Positions 45,013 to 54,227 of a stretch of 64,000 bases of DNA are shown piece after piece. A program made the position numbers and the translations under genes. Position 1 is the first letter of the stretch. Each line of letters begins with the position of its first letter. The notes beneath the pieces were generated by a model. The model worked only from the letters and a program-made list of their open reading frames with translations, did not search any database and was not told where the DNA came from. Source of the stretch: Scatomonas sp963930955 (GTDB lineage Bacteria; Bacillota; Clostridia; Lachnospirales; Lachnospiraceae); assembly GCA_963930955.1 (NCBI GenBank), contig OZ006967.1:682001-746000 (forward strand), given 5' to 3'.

Positions 45013-46123
45013 GTGGTAGAACTTGATCAGTTTAAAGCTGAACTGAATGCTTACGAGGGACCATTAGTGGAAGTGAGGGATTCACTTTGACCTCGCTAAT
45101 AAAGAGCAGAGGATCGAAGAATTAGAAAGAAAAATGGAGGAACCGGATTTCTGGGATGTGCCGGAAAAGGCCCAGGAACAGATGAAGGAACTGGGAGATC
45201 TGAAGGAAGATCGGGATACCTACCGAAAGCTGGAAGCGGCCAAAGAGGACATGGAGACCCTTATTGAAATGGGGTATGAAGAAAATGATCCTTCTGTTAT
45301 TCCGGAAATCCAGGAAATGCTGGAGGAATTCAAGCAGAATTTTGACGCCATCCGGGTGAAGACGCTGCTGTCCGGAGAATACGACAAGTGCAACGCGATT
45401 CTGAAGCTGAACGCGGGAGCGGGCGGTACAGAAGCCATGGACTGGTGCGGAATGCTTTATCGGATGTACCGGAGATGGGCAGAGCGAAAAGGCTTTGCGG
45501 TGGAAGAACTGGATTTTCTGGAGGGCGAGGAGGCCGGTGTGAAATCGGTTACTTTCCAGGTGAACGGAGAAAATGCGTACGGCTACTTAAAGTCGGAAAA
45601 GGGCGTCCACCGTCTGGTACGGATTTCTCCCTTCAACGCCAACGGAAAGCGGCAGACCTCCTTTGTGTCCTGTGATGTTATGCCGGATATTGAGGATGAT
45701 ATTGATATTGAAGTAAAGGATGAAGATATCCGCATTGATACTTACCGTTCCAGCGGCGCCGGCGGCCAGCACATAAATAAAACCTCTTCCGCAATTCGTA
45801 TTACCCATTTCCCCACGGGAATTGTGGTAACCTGCCAGAATGAACGTTCACAGCATATGAACAAGGATAAGGCCATGCAGATGCTGAAGGCGAAGCTGTA
45901 CATGCTGGCCCAGGAAGAGCAGGCAGCCAAACTGTCCGGAATCCGGGGCGAGGTGACGGATATTGCCTGGGGCAATCAGATCCGTTCCTATGTCCTGCAG
46001 CCATATACCATGGTCAAAGATCATCGGACCGGCGAGGAAACAGGGCAGGTGGATAATGTGCTGGACGGGGATATTGACCGTTTTATCAGCGCATATCTGA
46101 AGTGGACCGCCTTAAAAAAATAA
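45013..46123 (+). CDS. prfB: Peptide chain release factor 2 (programmed +1 frameshift)
   Basis: Zero-frame GTG at 45013 reads VVELDQFKAELNAYEGPLVE..VRDSL to CTT-TGA (45085-45090). A +1 shift at CTTTGAC gives GAC at 45089 and continues DLANKEQRIEELERKM to 46123. The joined protein is ~369 aa, normal for RF2. It has the SPF-type recognition motif (RISPFNANGKRQTSF) and the catalytic GGQ (SSGAGGQHINKTSSA). RF2 ends translation at UGA and UAA; low RF2 lets ribosomes shift past the internal UGA, giving autoregulation. Confidence 0.96.
45076..45091 (+). promoter_or_regulatory. prfB programmed frameshift site
   Basis: An internal Shine-Dalgarno-like AGGG (45076-45079) lies shortly before CTT TGA C (45085-45091), the classical slip site where the peptidyl-tRNA re-pairs from CUU to UUU. 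Confidence 0.9.
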
Positions 46124-46141
46124 AAGCAGAAAAACCGGAAT

Positions 46142-46174
46142 ATGCAGCAGGGAAATTTCTTCCTGCTGCATTTT
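46142..46174 (+). terminator. Intrinsic terminator of prfB
   Basis: Stem atgcagcagg/cctgctgcat with an A/T-rich loop, followed by tttta, about 20 nt after the stop. Confidence 0.75.
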
Positions 46175-46262
46175 AGTCTTGCGAAATTGAAAAGATTATG
46201 GTACCATCTTTTCTGTGAGTACAAATGTTTTTCACTGACGCACAGAAAAGGATAGGAAAACC

Positions 46263-46700
46263 ATGAGTGAGAAGTATTATGTTGTGAAGGAGAAGGCGGT
46301 TCCGGAGGTACTGCTGAAGGTGCTGGAAGCCAAGCGCCTTATGGAGAGCAGCCGCAAGCTTACCATACAGCAGGCCACGGAAAAAGTAGGAATCAGCCGC
46401 AGTTCCTTCTACAAGTACCAGGATGATATTTTTCCTTTTCACGATAATGCAAAGGGAAAAACCATCACCTTTATCCTTCAGATGGAAGACGAACCGGGAA
46501 TCCTCTCGGATGTGCTGAAAATTATCGCGCAGTTCCACGGCAACATCCTGACTATCCATCAGTCTATTCCCATTAACGGGGTGGCTACGCTGACCATCAG
46601 CGTGGATATCGCTCCGGAACTGGGGGATGCGGCAGCTATGGTGGACCACATTGAGGAGAGACCGGGGGTACATGATTTAAAAATACTAGGCAGGGAGTGA
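46263..46700 (+). CDS. ACT domain-containing protein (PheB / UPF0735 family)
   Basis: The 145-aa protein has an N-terminal helix-turn-helix-like part (VLLKVLEAKRLMESS, QQATEKVGISRSSFYKYQDD) and a C-terminal ACT domain (TFILQMEDEPGILSDVLKII, NILTIHQSIPINGVATLTIS). This is the PheB layout. ACT domains bind amino acids. Lying 7 nt before the homoserine dehydrogenase gene, it is a good candidate for an amino-acid-responsive regulator of the threonine/methionine branch. Confidence 0.88.
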   Translation: MSEKYYVVKEKAVPEVLLKVLEAKRLMESSRKLTIQQATEKVGISRSSFYKYQDDIFPFHDNAKGKTITFILQMEDEPGILSDVLKIIAQFHGNILTIHQSIPINGVATLTISVDIAPELGDAAAMVDHIEERPGVHDLKILGRE

Positions 46701-46707
46701 AAGAAAA

Positions 46708-47925
46708 ATGGTTAAGATCGCAGTATTAGGTTACGGAACCGTAGGATCCGGCGTGGTGGAGGTTTTTGAAAAAAACCGTTCCAGCATCAGCAGAAAAGCC
46801 GGGGAAGAAATAGAAGTAAAGTATGTGCTGGACCTTCGGGAATTTCCGGGAGATCCGGTAGAAAAAATCCTGGTGCATGATTACCAGGTGATTCTGGAGG
46901 ATCCGGAAGTCCGGGTGGTGGTAGAGACGATGGGCGGTCTGAAGCCGGCCTATGAATTTACCAGGCAGGCGCTTCTGGCAGGAAAAAGTGTCTGCACCTC
47001 CAACAAGGAGCTGGTGGCGCAGCATGGAGCGGAGCTTATGGACATTGCCCGTGAGCATCAGGTGAATTATTTGTATGAAGCCAGCTGCGGAGGGGGAATC
47101 CCCATTATCCGGCCCCTCTGCACCTGCCTTACCGCGGACCAGATCGACGAGGTCAGCGGCATTTTAAACGGAACTACAAACTATATCTTGTCTAAGATGG
47201 CCAGCGATGGGACGGATTTTGAGACAGCGCTTCATGAAGCCCAGGAGAAAGGATACGCCGAGAGAAATCCCGAGGCGGATGTGGAAGGATACGATGCCTG
47301 CCGGAAGATCGCCATTCTTTCCTCTCTGGCCTTTGGCAGCCAGGTGAACTACCAGGATATTTACACGGAAGGAATTACCAGGATCACAGCCGAGGACATC
47401 AAATATGCCCAGGCCATCGGCGTAAGCATCAAGCTGCTGGCTACCAGCCGCCAGGTAGAGGGCGGCGTCTATGCCATGGTAAGCCCGGTGATGATCGGCG
47501 CAGCGAATCCCCTGTACAGTGTGACAGGTGTGTTCAACGCCATTTTTGTCCATGGAAATATGCTGGGGGACGCCATGTTCTACGGAAGCGGCGCCGGAAA
47601 GCTTCCCACGGCCAGCGCTGTGGCAGCGGATGTAGTAGACTGCGTGCGGCATCTGGGCAGCAACATTCCCATCAGCTGGGGAGAGGGCAGACTTGCCCTG
47701 ATGGATATCGGCCAGGTAAAACACAGATTTTTTGTACGGCTCCGGGGCAGTCTGGGAGAGCGGCTTCAGGAGGTTGAGGCGGCTTTCGGACCGGTGGAAA
47801 CCATCAGCGTGCCGGGGGTAGACGGAGAATTTGCTTTTATCACCAGCGAGATGCCGGAGTCAGAATATAAAGAAAAAGCAGAAAAGACCGAAGGAATTAT
47901 CAGCATGATCCGGGCCAGATTTTAA
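46708..47925 (+). CDS. hom: Homoserine dehydrogenase
   Basis: The 405-aa enzyme has an N-terminal NAD(P) fold (IAVLGYGTVGSGVVEVF), the substrate domain (CTSNKELVAQHG, YEASCGGGIPIIRPL, GILNGTTNYILSKM, NPEADVEGYDACRKI) and a short C-terminal ACT-like region (~325-400: RFFVRLRGSLGERLQEVEAAF). It reduces aspartate semialdehyde to homoserine. It is in one transcript with the PheB-type ACT protein and a phosphoglycerate-mutase-like gene. Confidence 0.95.
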   Translation: MVKIAVLGYGTVGSGVVEVFEKNRSSISRKAGEEIEVKYVLDLREFPGDPVEKILVHDYQVILEDPEVRVVVETMGGLKPAYEFTRQALLAGKSVCTSNKELVAQHGAELMDIAREHQVNYLYEASCGGGIPIIRPLCTCLTADQIDEVSGILNGTTNYILSKMASDGTDFETALHEAQEKGYAERNPEADVEGYDACRKIAILSSLAFGSQVNYQDIYTEGITRITAEDIKYAQAIGVSIKLLATSRQVEGGVYAMVSPVMIGAANPLYSVTGVFNAIFVHGNMLGDAMFYGSGAGKLPTASAVAADVVDCVRHLGSNIPISWGEGRLALMDIGQVKHRFFVRLRGSLGERLQEVEAAFGPVETISVPGVDGEFAFITSEMPESEYKEKAEKTEGIISMIRARF

Positions 47926-47988
47926 CTGAATCAGAGAAGGGGATGAAGAATATCCCTTTGACAAAAGGTCCGCAGGAGGAGAATTATT

Positions 47989-49194
47989 ATGAAATATGTT
48001 GTGATGCTGGGCGACGGAATGGCGGATGAGCCGCTGGAAGCCCTGGGAGATAAGAGCCCGCTGGAGTATGCGGATACGCCTACGCTGGACGCCTATGCGG
48101 AGAAGTCGGAAATCGGTATGGTAGAGACCATTCCCCAGGGCATGTCTCCGGGCAGTGATACGGCCAATCTGTCTGTGATCGGCTATAATCCCCGGGAGTA
48201 CTATACGGGACGCTCTCCCCTGGAAGCTTTGAGCATCGGAGTTCCCATGAAGGATACAGATGTAGCCCTTCGCTGCAATCTTGTTACACTTTCCCGGGAA
48301 GAGGGGATTCCCTATGAAAAACGCACCATTCTGGATCACAGTTCCGGGGAAATCTCTACAGAGGAGGCGGCAGTGCTGCTGAAAGCTGCGGCGGAAGCCC
48401 TGCAGGATGAGACGTACCAGTTTTATGTGGGAACCAGCTACCGCCACTGCCTGATCTGGGCCAATGGCTCTGTAGTGCCCCTGACCCCGCCCCATGATGT
48501 TTTAGGACAGGTGATCGGGGATTATCTTCCCGGAGATGCCAGGCTGCGGGAGATGCAGGAGAAAAGCTATGAGATCCTTTCCCGGCACCCCATTAATCTG
48601 GAAAGAGTAAAAAAGGGTATGAATCCCGCCAACAGCCTCTGGTTCTGGGGAGCGGGCACGAAACCGGCACTGTCTTCTTTTTACGAGAAATATAAAAAGA
48701 GGGGCGTGATGATCTCCGCGGTGGATCTGCTGAAGGGCATTGCCGTAGGAGCCGGAATCGATAATAAGATCGTAGAAGGGGCTAACGGGGGCCTGGACAC
48801 CAATTACGAGGGAAAAGCCCAGGCAGCCATAGACGCCCTGCTGAAGGAAGGCTACGATTTTGCATACATCCACCTGGAGGCCCCGGACGAGATGGGCCAT
48901 CAGGGAAGCCCGGAGAGAAAGGTACAGGCCATCACCAACATGGATAAACGGATTCTGAAGCATATCCGGGAAGCCATGGACGCCTCCGGGGAGGACTACC
49001 GGCTGTTGGTGCTGCCGGATCACCCCACCCCCATCCGTCTCCGGACCCATGTGGCGGAGCCGGTGCCCTATCTGCTCTATGACAGCACAAAGCCCCAGAA
49101 CCGTTCCTGGCATTACAATGAGCGGGAGGCAGCGGCCAGCGGAAATTATATTGAGAGAGGCTGCGACCTTATGGGCTATCTGTTTCAGGAATAG
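47989..49194 (+). CDS. Cofactor-independent phosphoglycerate mutase-like protein; probable alternative homoserine kinase
   Basis: The 401-aa protein is of the archaeal-type iPGM family in the alkaline phosphatase superfamily: YVVMLGDGMADEP (metal Asp), MSPGSDTANLSVIGYNP (active-site Ser/Thr region), YIHLEAPDEMGHQGSPERKV and LPDHPTPIRLRTH (metal ligands). Members next to hom in Bacteroides act as homoserine kinase rather than mutase (established for a Bacteroides thetaiotaomicron homolog). Its place 63 bp after hom with no thrB in the window supports that role here. Mutase activity is the alternative. Confidence 0.85.
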   Translation: MKYVVMLGDGMADEPLEALGDKSPLEYADTPTLDAYAEKSEIGMVETIPQGMSPGSDTANLSVIGYNPREYYTGRSPLEALSIGVPMKDTDVALRCNLVTLSREEGIPYEKRTILDHSSGEISTEEAAVLLKAAAEALQDETYQFYVGTSYRHCLIWANGSVVPLTPPHDVLGQVIGDYLPGDARLREMQEKSYEILSRHPINLERVKKGMNPANSLWFWGAGTKPALSSFYEKYKKRGVMISAVDLLKGIAVGAGIDNKIVEGANGGLDTNYEGKAQAAIDALLKEGYDFAYIHLEAPDEMGHQGSPERKVQAITNMDKRILKHIREAMDASGEDYRLLVLPDHPTPIRLRTHVAEPVPYLLYDSTKPQNRSWHYNEREAAASGNYIERGCDLMGYLFQE

Positions 49195-49202
49195 ACCGGG
49201 AG

Positions 49203-49700
49203 ATGGAAAATATGTTCAGAGAAATGCGTCGGAAGAACCAGCAGCTTTCTGAAACAGAAAGCGCAGCTGTTCTGGAGAGAGGAACCTCAGGCGTGCTGGC
49301 GGTACTGGGAGACGGAGGCTATCCCTATGGGGTGCCTGTAAGCTATGCATATTGCGGGGGGAAAATATATTTTCACTGTGCAAAGAGCGGCCACAAGCTG
49401 GACGCTATCAGGAACTGTGAGAGGGTTTCTTTCTGCGTTATCGATCAGGATCTGGTGGTTCCGGAAAAATATACCACCTGCTTCCGCAGCGTGATTGTTT
49501 TTGGACGGGCCAGGATCCTGGAGGAAGACAGCGAAAAGAAGGCGGCGATCCTGCTGCTGACAGAAAAATACTGTCCGGAACAGAAAGAAGAATGGCAGGA
49601 AGCCATTGAAAGAGATTGGAAAGGCCTATGCCTGGTGGAGATCGCCGTAGAACACATTACCGGCAAACAGGCAAAAGAGCTGGTATCAGGCAAGGAATAG
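49203..49700 (+). CDS. Pyridoxamine 5'-phosphate oxidase-like flavoprotein (NimA-type)
   Basis: The 165-aa protein has the split-barrel FMN-binding layout of the NimA/PNPOx-like group: ERGTSGVLAVLGDGGYPYGV, VSYAYCGGKIYFHCAKSGHK, CERVSFCVIDQDLV, YTTCFRSVIVFGRARIL. Members bind FMN or F420-type cofactors; NimA reduces nitroimidazoles. The start lies 8 nt after the preceding gene, so it is likely co-transcribed. Confidence 0.85.
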   Translation: MENMFREMRRKNQQLSETESAAVLERGTSGVLAVLGDGGYPYGVPVSYAYCGGKIYFHCAKSGHKLDAIRNCERVSFCVIDQDLVVPEKYTTCFRSVIVFGRARILEEDSEKKAAILLLTEKYCPEQKEEWQEAIERDWKGLCLVEIAVEHITGKQAKELVSGKE

Positions 49701-49710
49701 ATGAAAAGGA

Positions 49711-49762
49711 AAAAGAGCAGTGGGAAAGATTCCAGAAATATGGATTTTCCCGCTGCTCTTTT
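49711..49762. terminator. Bidirectional terminator between converging genes
   Basis: A long stem aaaagagcagtgggaaa / ttttcccgctgctctttt has A-runs and T-runs on both sides. It serves the PNPOx-like gene and the DUF975 gene ending at 49772. Confidence 0.85.
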
Positions 49763-49771
49763 CGTCCGGCC

Positions 49772-50497
49772 TTATCTGTTTTCCTCCCTTGCCGTCACGT
49801 CCAGATAAAAACAAACCAGGGTGGTTTCCTGGTAGGGGAGAATCCAGAGAAGACCCACAAAACAGCTTAAGATTCCCAGCAGGTACATACCTGCAAAGCT
49901 CAGGCGCAGATAGAGATACTGTCCTTTCCGTCCTTTCATAAGATCTGCGCTGCGGCGAAGAGAGTCGGTAGCGGACATATCTTCATGATCAATCAGAAGA
50001 TAGATGGACAGCGCAAACCGCATAGTAATTAAAATAGAAAGGAAAAGTGACGCCAGAAGCCAGCCCAGCACAAGAGCGTAGTAGGAAAACTCTGTAATAA
50101 AACCATGGTTAAACCACCAGAGAAAGAGATAGTCGGGAACTTCCAGCACCAGGGTCATGAGGCCCAGGATAAGCTTAACCGCCAGAAGCCGGTCCGACTG
50201 GCTGCTGAAAGCATAAAACAGGTCGGCAAAAGAAATCTCCTGCCCCCGGCAGGCCAGCAGAGCCATCCGGGAAAGTCCTGCCAGCAGCATACTGGTGAAA
50301 ATGGAAATGGCAAACGAAAAAAGAAAGCGAAGCAGCAGACCGGGTATTCCCGGAACCTGCCCCAGCAGGGAAGAAGGAAGACTATCCAAAATCAGGCTGA
50401 TCAGTCCCATGATCAGAAGGCCTCCGATAAAAATTCCGTACCGGCCCTGAAGGGTTATGCGTGCTTTTGTTTTCAGAACTGTGCTGTATCGGTTCAT
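49772..50497 (-). CDS. DUF975 family membrane protein
   Basis: ATG at 50497 (gcaggag, 8 nt) gives 241 aa. There are about six hydrophobic segments (GIFIGGLLIMGLISLIL, LRFLFSFAISIFTSMLL, LVLGWLLASLFLSILITMR). The family hallmark TDSLRRSADLMKGRKGQYLYL precedes the last segments. Function of DUF975 proteins is not established. The start overlaps the stop of the upstream membrane gene (ATGA). Confidence 0.82.
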   Translation of the reverse strand: MNRYSTVLKTKARITLQGRYGIFIGGLLIMGLISLILDSLPSSLLGQVPGIPGLLLRFLFSFAISIFTSMLLAGLSRMALLACRGQEISFADLFYAFSSQSDRLLAVKLILGLMTLVLEVPDYLFLWWFNHGFITEFSYYALVLGWLLASLFLSILITMRFALSIYLLIDHEDMSATDSLRRSADLMKGRKGQYLYLRLSFAGMYLLGILSCFVGLLWILPYQETTLVCFYLDVTAREENR

Positions 50498-50913
50498 AAT
50501 GCAAACTCCTGCTCTGTCAGATGATAGGTCCACTCTGTAAATTCTATATTGTCCCCTGGAAAAGCGCAGGTGCCGGAAGCCATGGGAGAGCTGTCCGGCT
50601 CCTGATATTCTTCATATATTTCCTGAAAATATTCCTGGAATTCATCCATTTGTTCTGCCGGCAGCAGCAAAAGGGCGCCTGCCAGGATCAGCACCTCCAG
50701 ACAGATTCCAATGATTCCTGTAATCATGCCGGCAACAGCCCCGGTGTGCATCCGGCCGGCCCCCCGGGACAGAAGCGCCAGAATAACTGCCAGGGCGCCG
50801 ATAAAAACCGATAGCCCCAGGGAGATCATTACCAGAGAAACGATACCCAGAATAAAAGAAGCAGTGGCCAGAGAACTGGAGCCATATCTGTTTTGCTGTG
50901 TGAAGGATTCCAT
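50494..50913 (-). CDS. Small DUF4190-like membrane protein
   Basis: ATG at 50913 follows aaggagaggag and gives 139 aa. Two hydrophobic segments (ATASFILGIVSLVMISLGLS, AGMITGIIGICLEVLILAGA) flank a short GAGRMHTG loop, like DUF4190 proteins. The C-terminus has an acidic, aromatic stretch (EYFQEIYEEYQEP). It is the first gene of a two-gene unit with the DUF975 gene. Function unknown. Confidence 0.7.
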   Translation of the reverse strand: MESFTQQNRYGSSSLATASFILGIVSLVMISLGLSVFIGALAVILALLSRGAGRMHTGAVAGMITGIIGICLEVLILAGALLLLPAEQMDEFQEYFQEIYEEYQEPDSSPMASGTCAFPGDNIEFTEWTYHLTEQEFAL

Positions 50914-51044
50914 GGAAAGCTCCTCTCCTTTTTTATTTTTTTCCAAAGAAACGTACCGGTATCCCGGTGCGGGAATAGCCTTTCGAAGGAAAAAACTATC
51001 TTACTGCATCATACATGATGCGGTTGACAAATTCAACCCCTTTT

Positions 51045-51327
51045 GGTAACGTCAGTGTACAAGGGGCAACACGCTCCAAACCGCGTAATTTCGGTGATTT
51101 TCTGCGTTATCCTCAATCGGCGTACGTCCAGTACGCCTCTATCGTCTGCCTTGAAAATCACCGAAATCCCTGCGGTTGGAGTCTTTGAGTCGTGAAGGTG
51201 CTGATTTGAGCCCCTTCAAGGCACTTGATCGACGCGTACAGAGATGTACGCGGAGGGAAAGTAACGCAGAAGGAGCCCAAATCAGCCCTTCAACGACCGT
51301 ATTGTCCCCTTGTACACTGACGTTACC
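51045..51327 (+). repeat. 279-bp-type inverted-repeat element, full copy 2
   Basis: A 283-bp copy bounded by a perfect 22-bp inverted repeat (GGTAACGTCAGTGTACAAGG.. at 51045). The inner 269 bp (51052-51320) match copy 1 (14975-15243) in length and almost fully in sequence. The outermost bases differ (ggtaacg versus tagca) yet are complementary between the two arms in each copy. It lies 33 bp before tex. Confidence 0.85.
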
Positions 51328-51359
51328 CTCACTTAGGAGTGAAGCAGGAGGAAATCTAT

Positions 51360-53501
51360 ATGAATATTATAAAAAAACTGGCGGAAGAGCTGGAGGTGAA
51401 AGCAGCTCAGGCGGAAGCCGCAGTACAACTGATTGATGAAGGGAATACGATTCCCTTTATTGCCAGATACAGAAAAGAGGCGACAGGATCCCTGAACGAT
51501 GAGGTCCTGAGAAAACTCTACGAGCGTTTAAATTATCTTCGAAACCTGGAGGAAAGAAAGGAGCAGGTCCGTACCAGCATTCAGGAGCAGGGGAAATGGA
51601 CAGAAGAATTGGCCGGGGTTCTGGAGCGTGCGGAGACACTGGTGGCGGTGGAGGATATTTATCGTCCCTACCGGCCGAAACGGAGAACCCGGGCATCTAT
51701 CGCCAAAGAAAAAGGGCTGGAGCCCCTGGCCCTTCTGATCCGGCTTCAGAAAACAGAACGTCCCCTGGAGGAAGAGGCAAAGGCCTGGGTTTCGGAAGAA
51801 AAAGGGGTGCATACGCCGGAAGAAGCCCTGGCCGGAGCCGGAGATATCCTGGCAGAACAGATTTCCGATGAGGCTTCTTACCGGACAGAGATCCGGCGCA
51901 GGACGCTGCGGGAAGGCCTGGTCCTTTCCGAGGCCAAAGATGAAAAGGCAGAGTCGGTTTATGAAATGTATTATCATTTTCAGGAACCGGCCTCTAAAAT
52001 CGCCGGACATCGGGTTCTGGCTATAAACCGGGGTGAGAAAGAAAAGTACCTTACTGTTAAAATACAGGCTCCTGAGGAGGAAATTCTCCGCTATCTGGAG
52101 AAAAAGATAATTCTCCGGGAGAATCCCCATACAACCATATTTTTGCAGAATGTGATTGCCGACAGCTACCGGCGGCTTATTGCTCCGGCTATTGAAAGAG
52201 AGATCCGCAGCCAGCTTACGGAAAAAGCGGAGGACGGAGCGATCCTGGTCTTTCGAAAAAATCTCCAGCAGCTGCTGATGCAGCCGCCGATTTCCGGACA
52301 GGTAGTGCTGGGCTGGGATCCGGCCTTCCGTACCGGCTGTAAACTGGCGGTGGTGGATCCTACCGGAAAGGTTCTGGATACTGCTGTGATTTATCCCACG
52401 GCCCCTACAAACGATTCCAAGATCCGGGCGGCCAAGGAAACCTTAAAAAAGATGATCCGCAAATACCAGGTAACTCTGATCTCCGTAGGAAACGGAACTG
52501 CTTCCCGGGAATCGGAACAGATCATTGTGGAGCTGCTGAAGGAAATCCCGGAGCCGGTGCAGTATGTGATCACCAATGAAGCGGGAGCTTCTGTGTATTC
52601 CGCCAGCGCTCTGGCCACAGAGGAATTCCCGGAATTTGACGTGGGACAAAGGAGCGCTGCCTCCATTGCCAGAAGAGTGCAGGATCCTCTGGCAGAACTG
52701 GTAAAGATTGATCCAAAGGCCATCGGGGTGGGACAGTATCAGCACGATATGGATCAGAAAAAACTGGGCACTGCCCTGACCGGAGTTGTAGAAGACTGTG
52801 TGAACCGGGTGGGAGTGGATCTGAATACGGCCTCTGCGCCCTTAATGGAATATATCTCCGGAATCACCAAAACCATTGCCAGAAATATCGTGGCCTACCG
52901 GGAAGAGCACGGAAGATTTACCAGCCGCAGGGAATTGCTGAAAGTTCCAAAACTGGGACCGAAAGCTTTTGAGCAGTGCGCGGGATTTATGAGGATTACC
53001 GGAGGGGACAACCCTTTGGACGCAACCAGCGTTCATCCGGAAACATACGGGGCAGTAGAAAAATTGTTTCAGAAACTCGGTATGAAGACGGAACAGATCC
53101 TGGAGGGAACCGCTCTGTTTTATATTCCGGATTATAAAAAACTGGCGGAAGAACTGGGGATTGGGGAAGTAACCCTCCGGGATATTGTAGAAGAATTGAA
53201 AAAACCCGGAAGAGATCCCCGGGAGGACATGCCAAAGCCCATACTTCGAAGCGATGTATTGGATATAAAGGATCTGAAGGAGGGTATGATCCTTAAGGGA
53301 ACGGTGAGAAATGTCATCGATTTCGGCGTTTTTGTAGATATTGGCGTCCATCAGGACGGTCTGGTGCACATTTCCAAGCTAACAGATAAAAAATTTGTAA
53401 AGCATCCTCTGGAAGTGGTACATGTGGGGGATATTGTAGAGGTAAAGGTACTCAGCGTAGATCCGGCGAAAAAAAGGATTTCTCTGTCCATGATCCTGTA
53501 A
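51360..53501 (+). CDS. tex: Tex family S1 RNA-binding transcription accessory protein
   Basis: ATG at 51360 (aggagg, 8 nt) is preferred over an in-frame ATG 21 nt upstream. The 713-aa protein has the Tex N-terminal part (AAVQLIDEGNTIPFIARYRK), the YqgF-like domain (VVLGWDPAFRTGCKLAVVDP), helix-hairpin-helix region (DLNTASAPLMEYISGITKTI) and C-terminal S1 domain (KGTVRNVIDFGVFVDIGVHQ). Tex binds nucleic acid and works with transcription. Confidence 0.95.
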   Translation: MNIIKKLAEELEVKAAQAEAAVQLIDEGNTIPFIARYRKEATGSLNDEVLRKLYERLNYLRNLEERKEQVRTSIQEQGKWTEELAGVLERAETLVAVEDIYRPYRPKRRTRASIAKEKGLEPLALLIRLQKTERPLEEEAKAWVSEEKGVHTPEEALAGAGDILAEQISDEASYRTEIRRRTLREGLVLSEAKDEKAESVYEMYYHFQEPASKIAGHRVLAINRGEKEKYLTVKIQAPEEEILRYLEKKIILRENPHTTIFLQNVIADSYRRLIAPAIEREIRSQLTEKAEDGAILVFRKNLQQLLMQPPISGQVVLGWDPAFRTGCKLAVVDPTGKVLDTAVIYPTAPTNDSKIRAAKETLKKMIRKYQVTLISVGNGTASRESEQIIVELLKEIPEPVQYVITNEAGASVYSASALATEEFPEFDVGQRSAASIARRVQDPLAELVKIDPKAIGVGQYQHDMDQKKLGTALTGVVEDCVNRVGVDLNTASAPLMEYISGITKTIARNIVAYREEHGRFTSRRELLKVPKLGPKAFEQCAGFMRITGGDNPLDATSVHPETYGAVEKLFQKLGMKTEQILEGTALFYIPDYKKLAEELGIGEVTLRDIVEELKKPGRDPREDMPKPILRSDVLDIKDLKEGMILKGTVRNVIDFGVFVDIGVHQDGLVHISKLTDKKFVKHPLEVVHVGDIVEVKVLSVDPAKKRISLSMIL

Positions 53502-53537
53502 AACAGGAAGGGATCCGGGACAGGCTTCCGGAATCAA

Positions 53538-53582
53538 AAAGAGCATCCAAGGTCATTCTGTGACCGGGGATGCTCTTTTTTA
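53538..53582. terminator. Bidirectional terminator between tex and NUDIX genes
   Basis: Stem aaagagcatcc / ggatgctcttt with an 18-19 nt loop and a long T-run on the plus strand; A-run on the other side. Confidence 0.85.
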
Positions 53583-53583
53583 A

Positions 53584-54201
53584 TCAGGGTTTTGATTCGC
53601 CCAAAAAACCGAAGGGATGCTCATCGCTTAGAAAGTGCATAAGCTGATAGGAACAGATAATGGCGACATGCTCCTCCCGGAGAATACGCCGTACTTCTTC
53701 CCGGTCCGCCAGCACTACCTCGATCTCCTCGTTTTCCTCCATATATTTCTGGCTGACTGTGCCGGAGGCGTAGCCGAAAACCGTGGCGCAGGATTCGTCC
53801 GTCATGCCGATGGTGGTAAACCCGGGTTTCTCAAACATAGGATCCGCCTGTATAGGAGAAAAAGTAAGACCCGTTTCCTCGTGAAGTTCCCGGATGGCGG
53901 CCTCGTGGTAATCCTCTCCAGGTTCTACAAGCCCTGCGGGGAGTTCGTAAATGTAGCCGTCTATGGGATAACGGTACTGCCGGATCAGGACAACCCGGTC
54001 CTGCTGTTCTCCGTAAAGACTGTAGATCACCACTCCGTCCGGAGTGTTTTTGTGGGTTTTCAGCTTTAAATTTTCGATCTGTTTGGCCCTGGAGGCTACG
54101 TAATAGCGGGTGGGCCGTCCCTTTTTATTGACCCCCTGCACCTGATACAGATTCACAAAAGGATTTTCTGTTAGCTGCTGGACTTCTCGGATTTCTGCCA
54201 T
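53584..54201 (-). CDS. NUDIX hydrolase (ADP-ribose pyrophosphatase-like)
   Basis: The 205-aa protein has the Nudix box GEDYHEAAIRELHEETGLTF (~95-115) and the upstream IRQYRYPIDGYIYELPAGLV typical of ADP-ribose pyrophosphatases (NudF group). It hydrolyses nucleoside diphosphate-sugar compounds. It starts just after the riboflavin transporter gene, on the same strand, but a functional link is not evident. Confidence 0.85.
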   Translation of the reverse strand: MAEIREVQQLTENPFVNLYQVQGVNKKGRPTRYYVASRAKQIENLKLKTHKNTPDGVVIYSLYGEQQDRVVLIRQYRYPIDGYIYELPAGLVEPGEDYHEAAIRELHEETGLTFSPIQADPMFEKPGFTTIGMTDESCATVFGYASGTVSQKYMEENEEIEVVLADREEVRRILREEHVAIICSYQLMHFLSDEHPFGFLGESKP

Positions 54202-54227
54202 TTTTCTTCACTTCCTGGTGGTAAGAT

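Noticed and set aside
45061..45130. prfB as a broken gene because of the in-frame TGA
   Set aside because: The CTTTGAC slip site with upstream AGGG is the conserved programmed frameshift of RF2.
46124..46262. Possible amino-acid riboswitch before the ACT/hom operon
   Set aside because: Only the prfB terminator is clear; no T-box, lysine or SAM riboswitch hallmarks were found.
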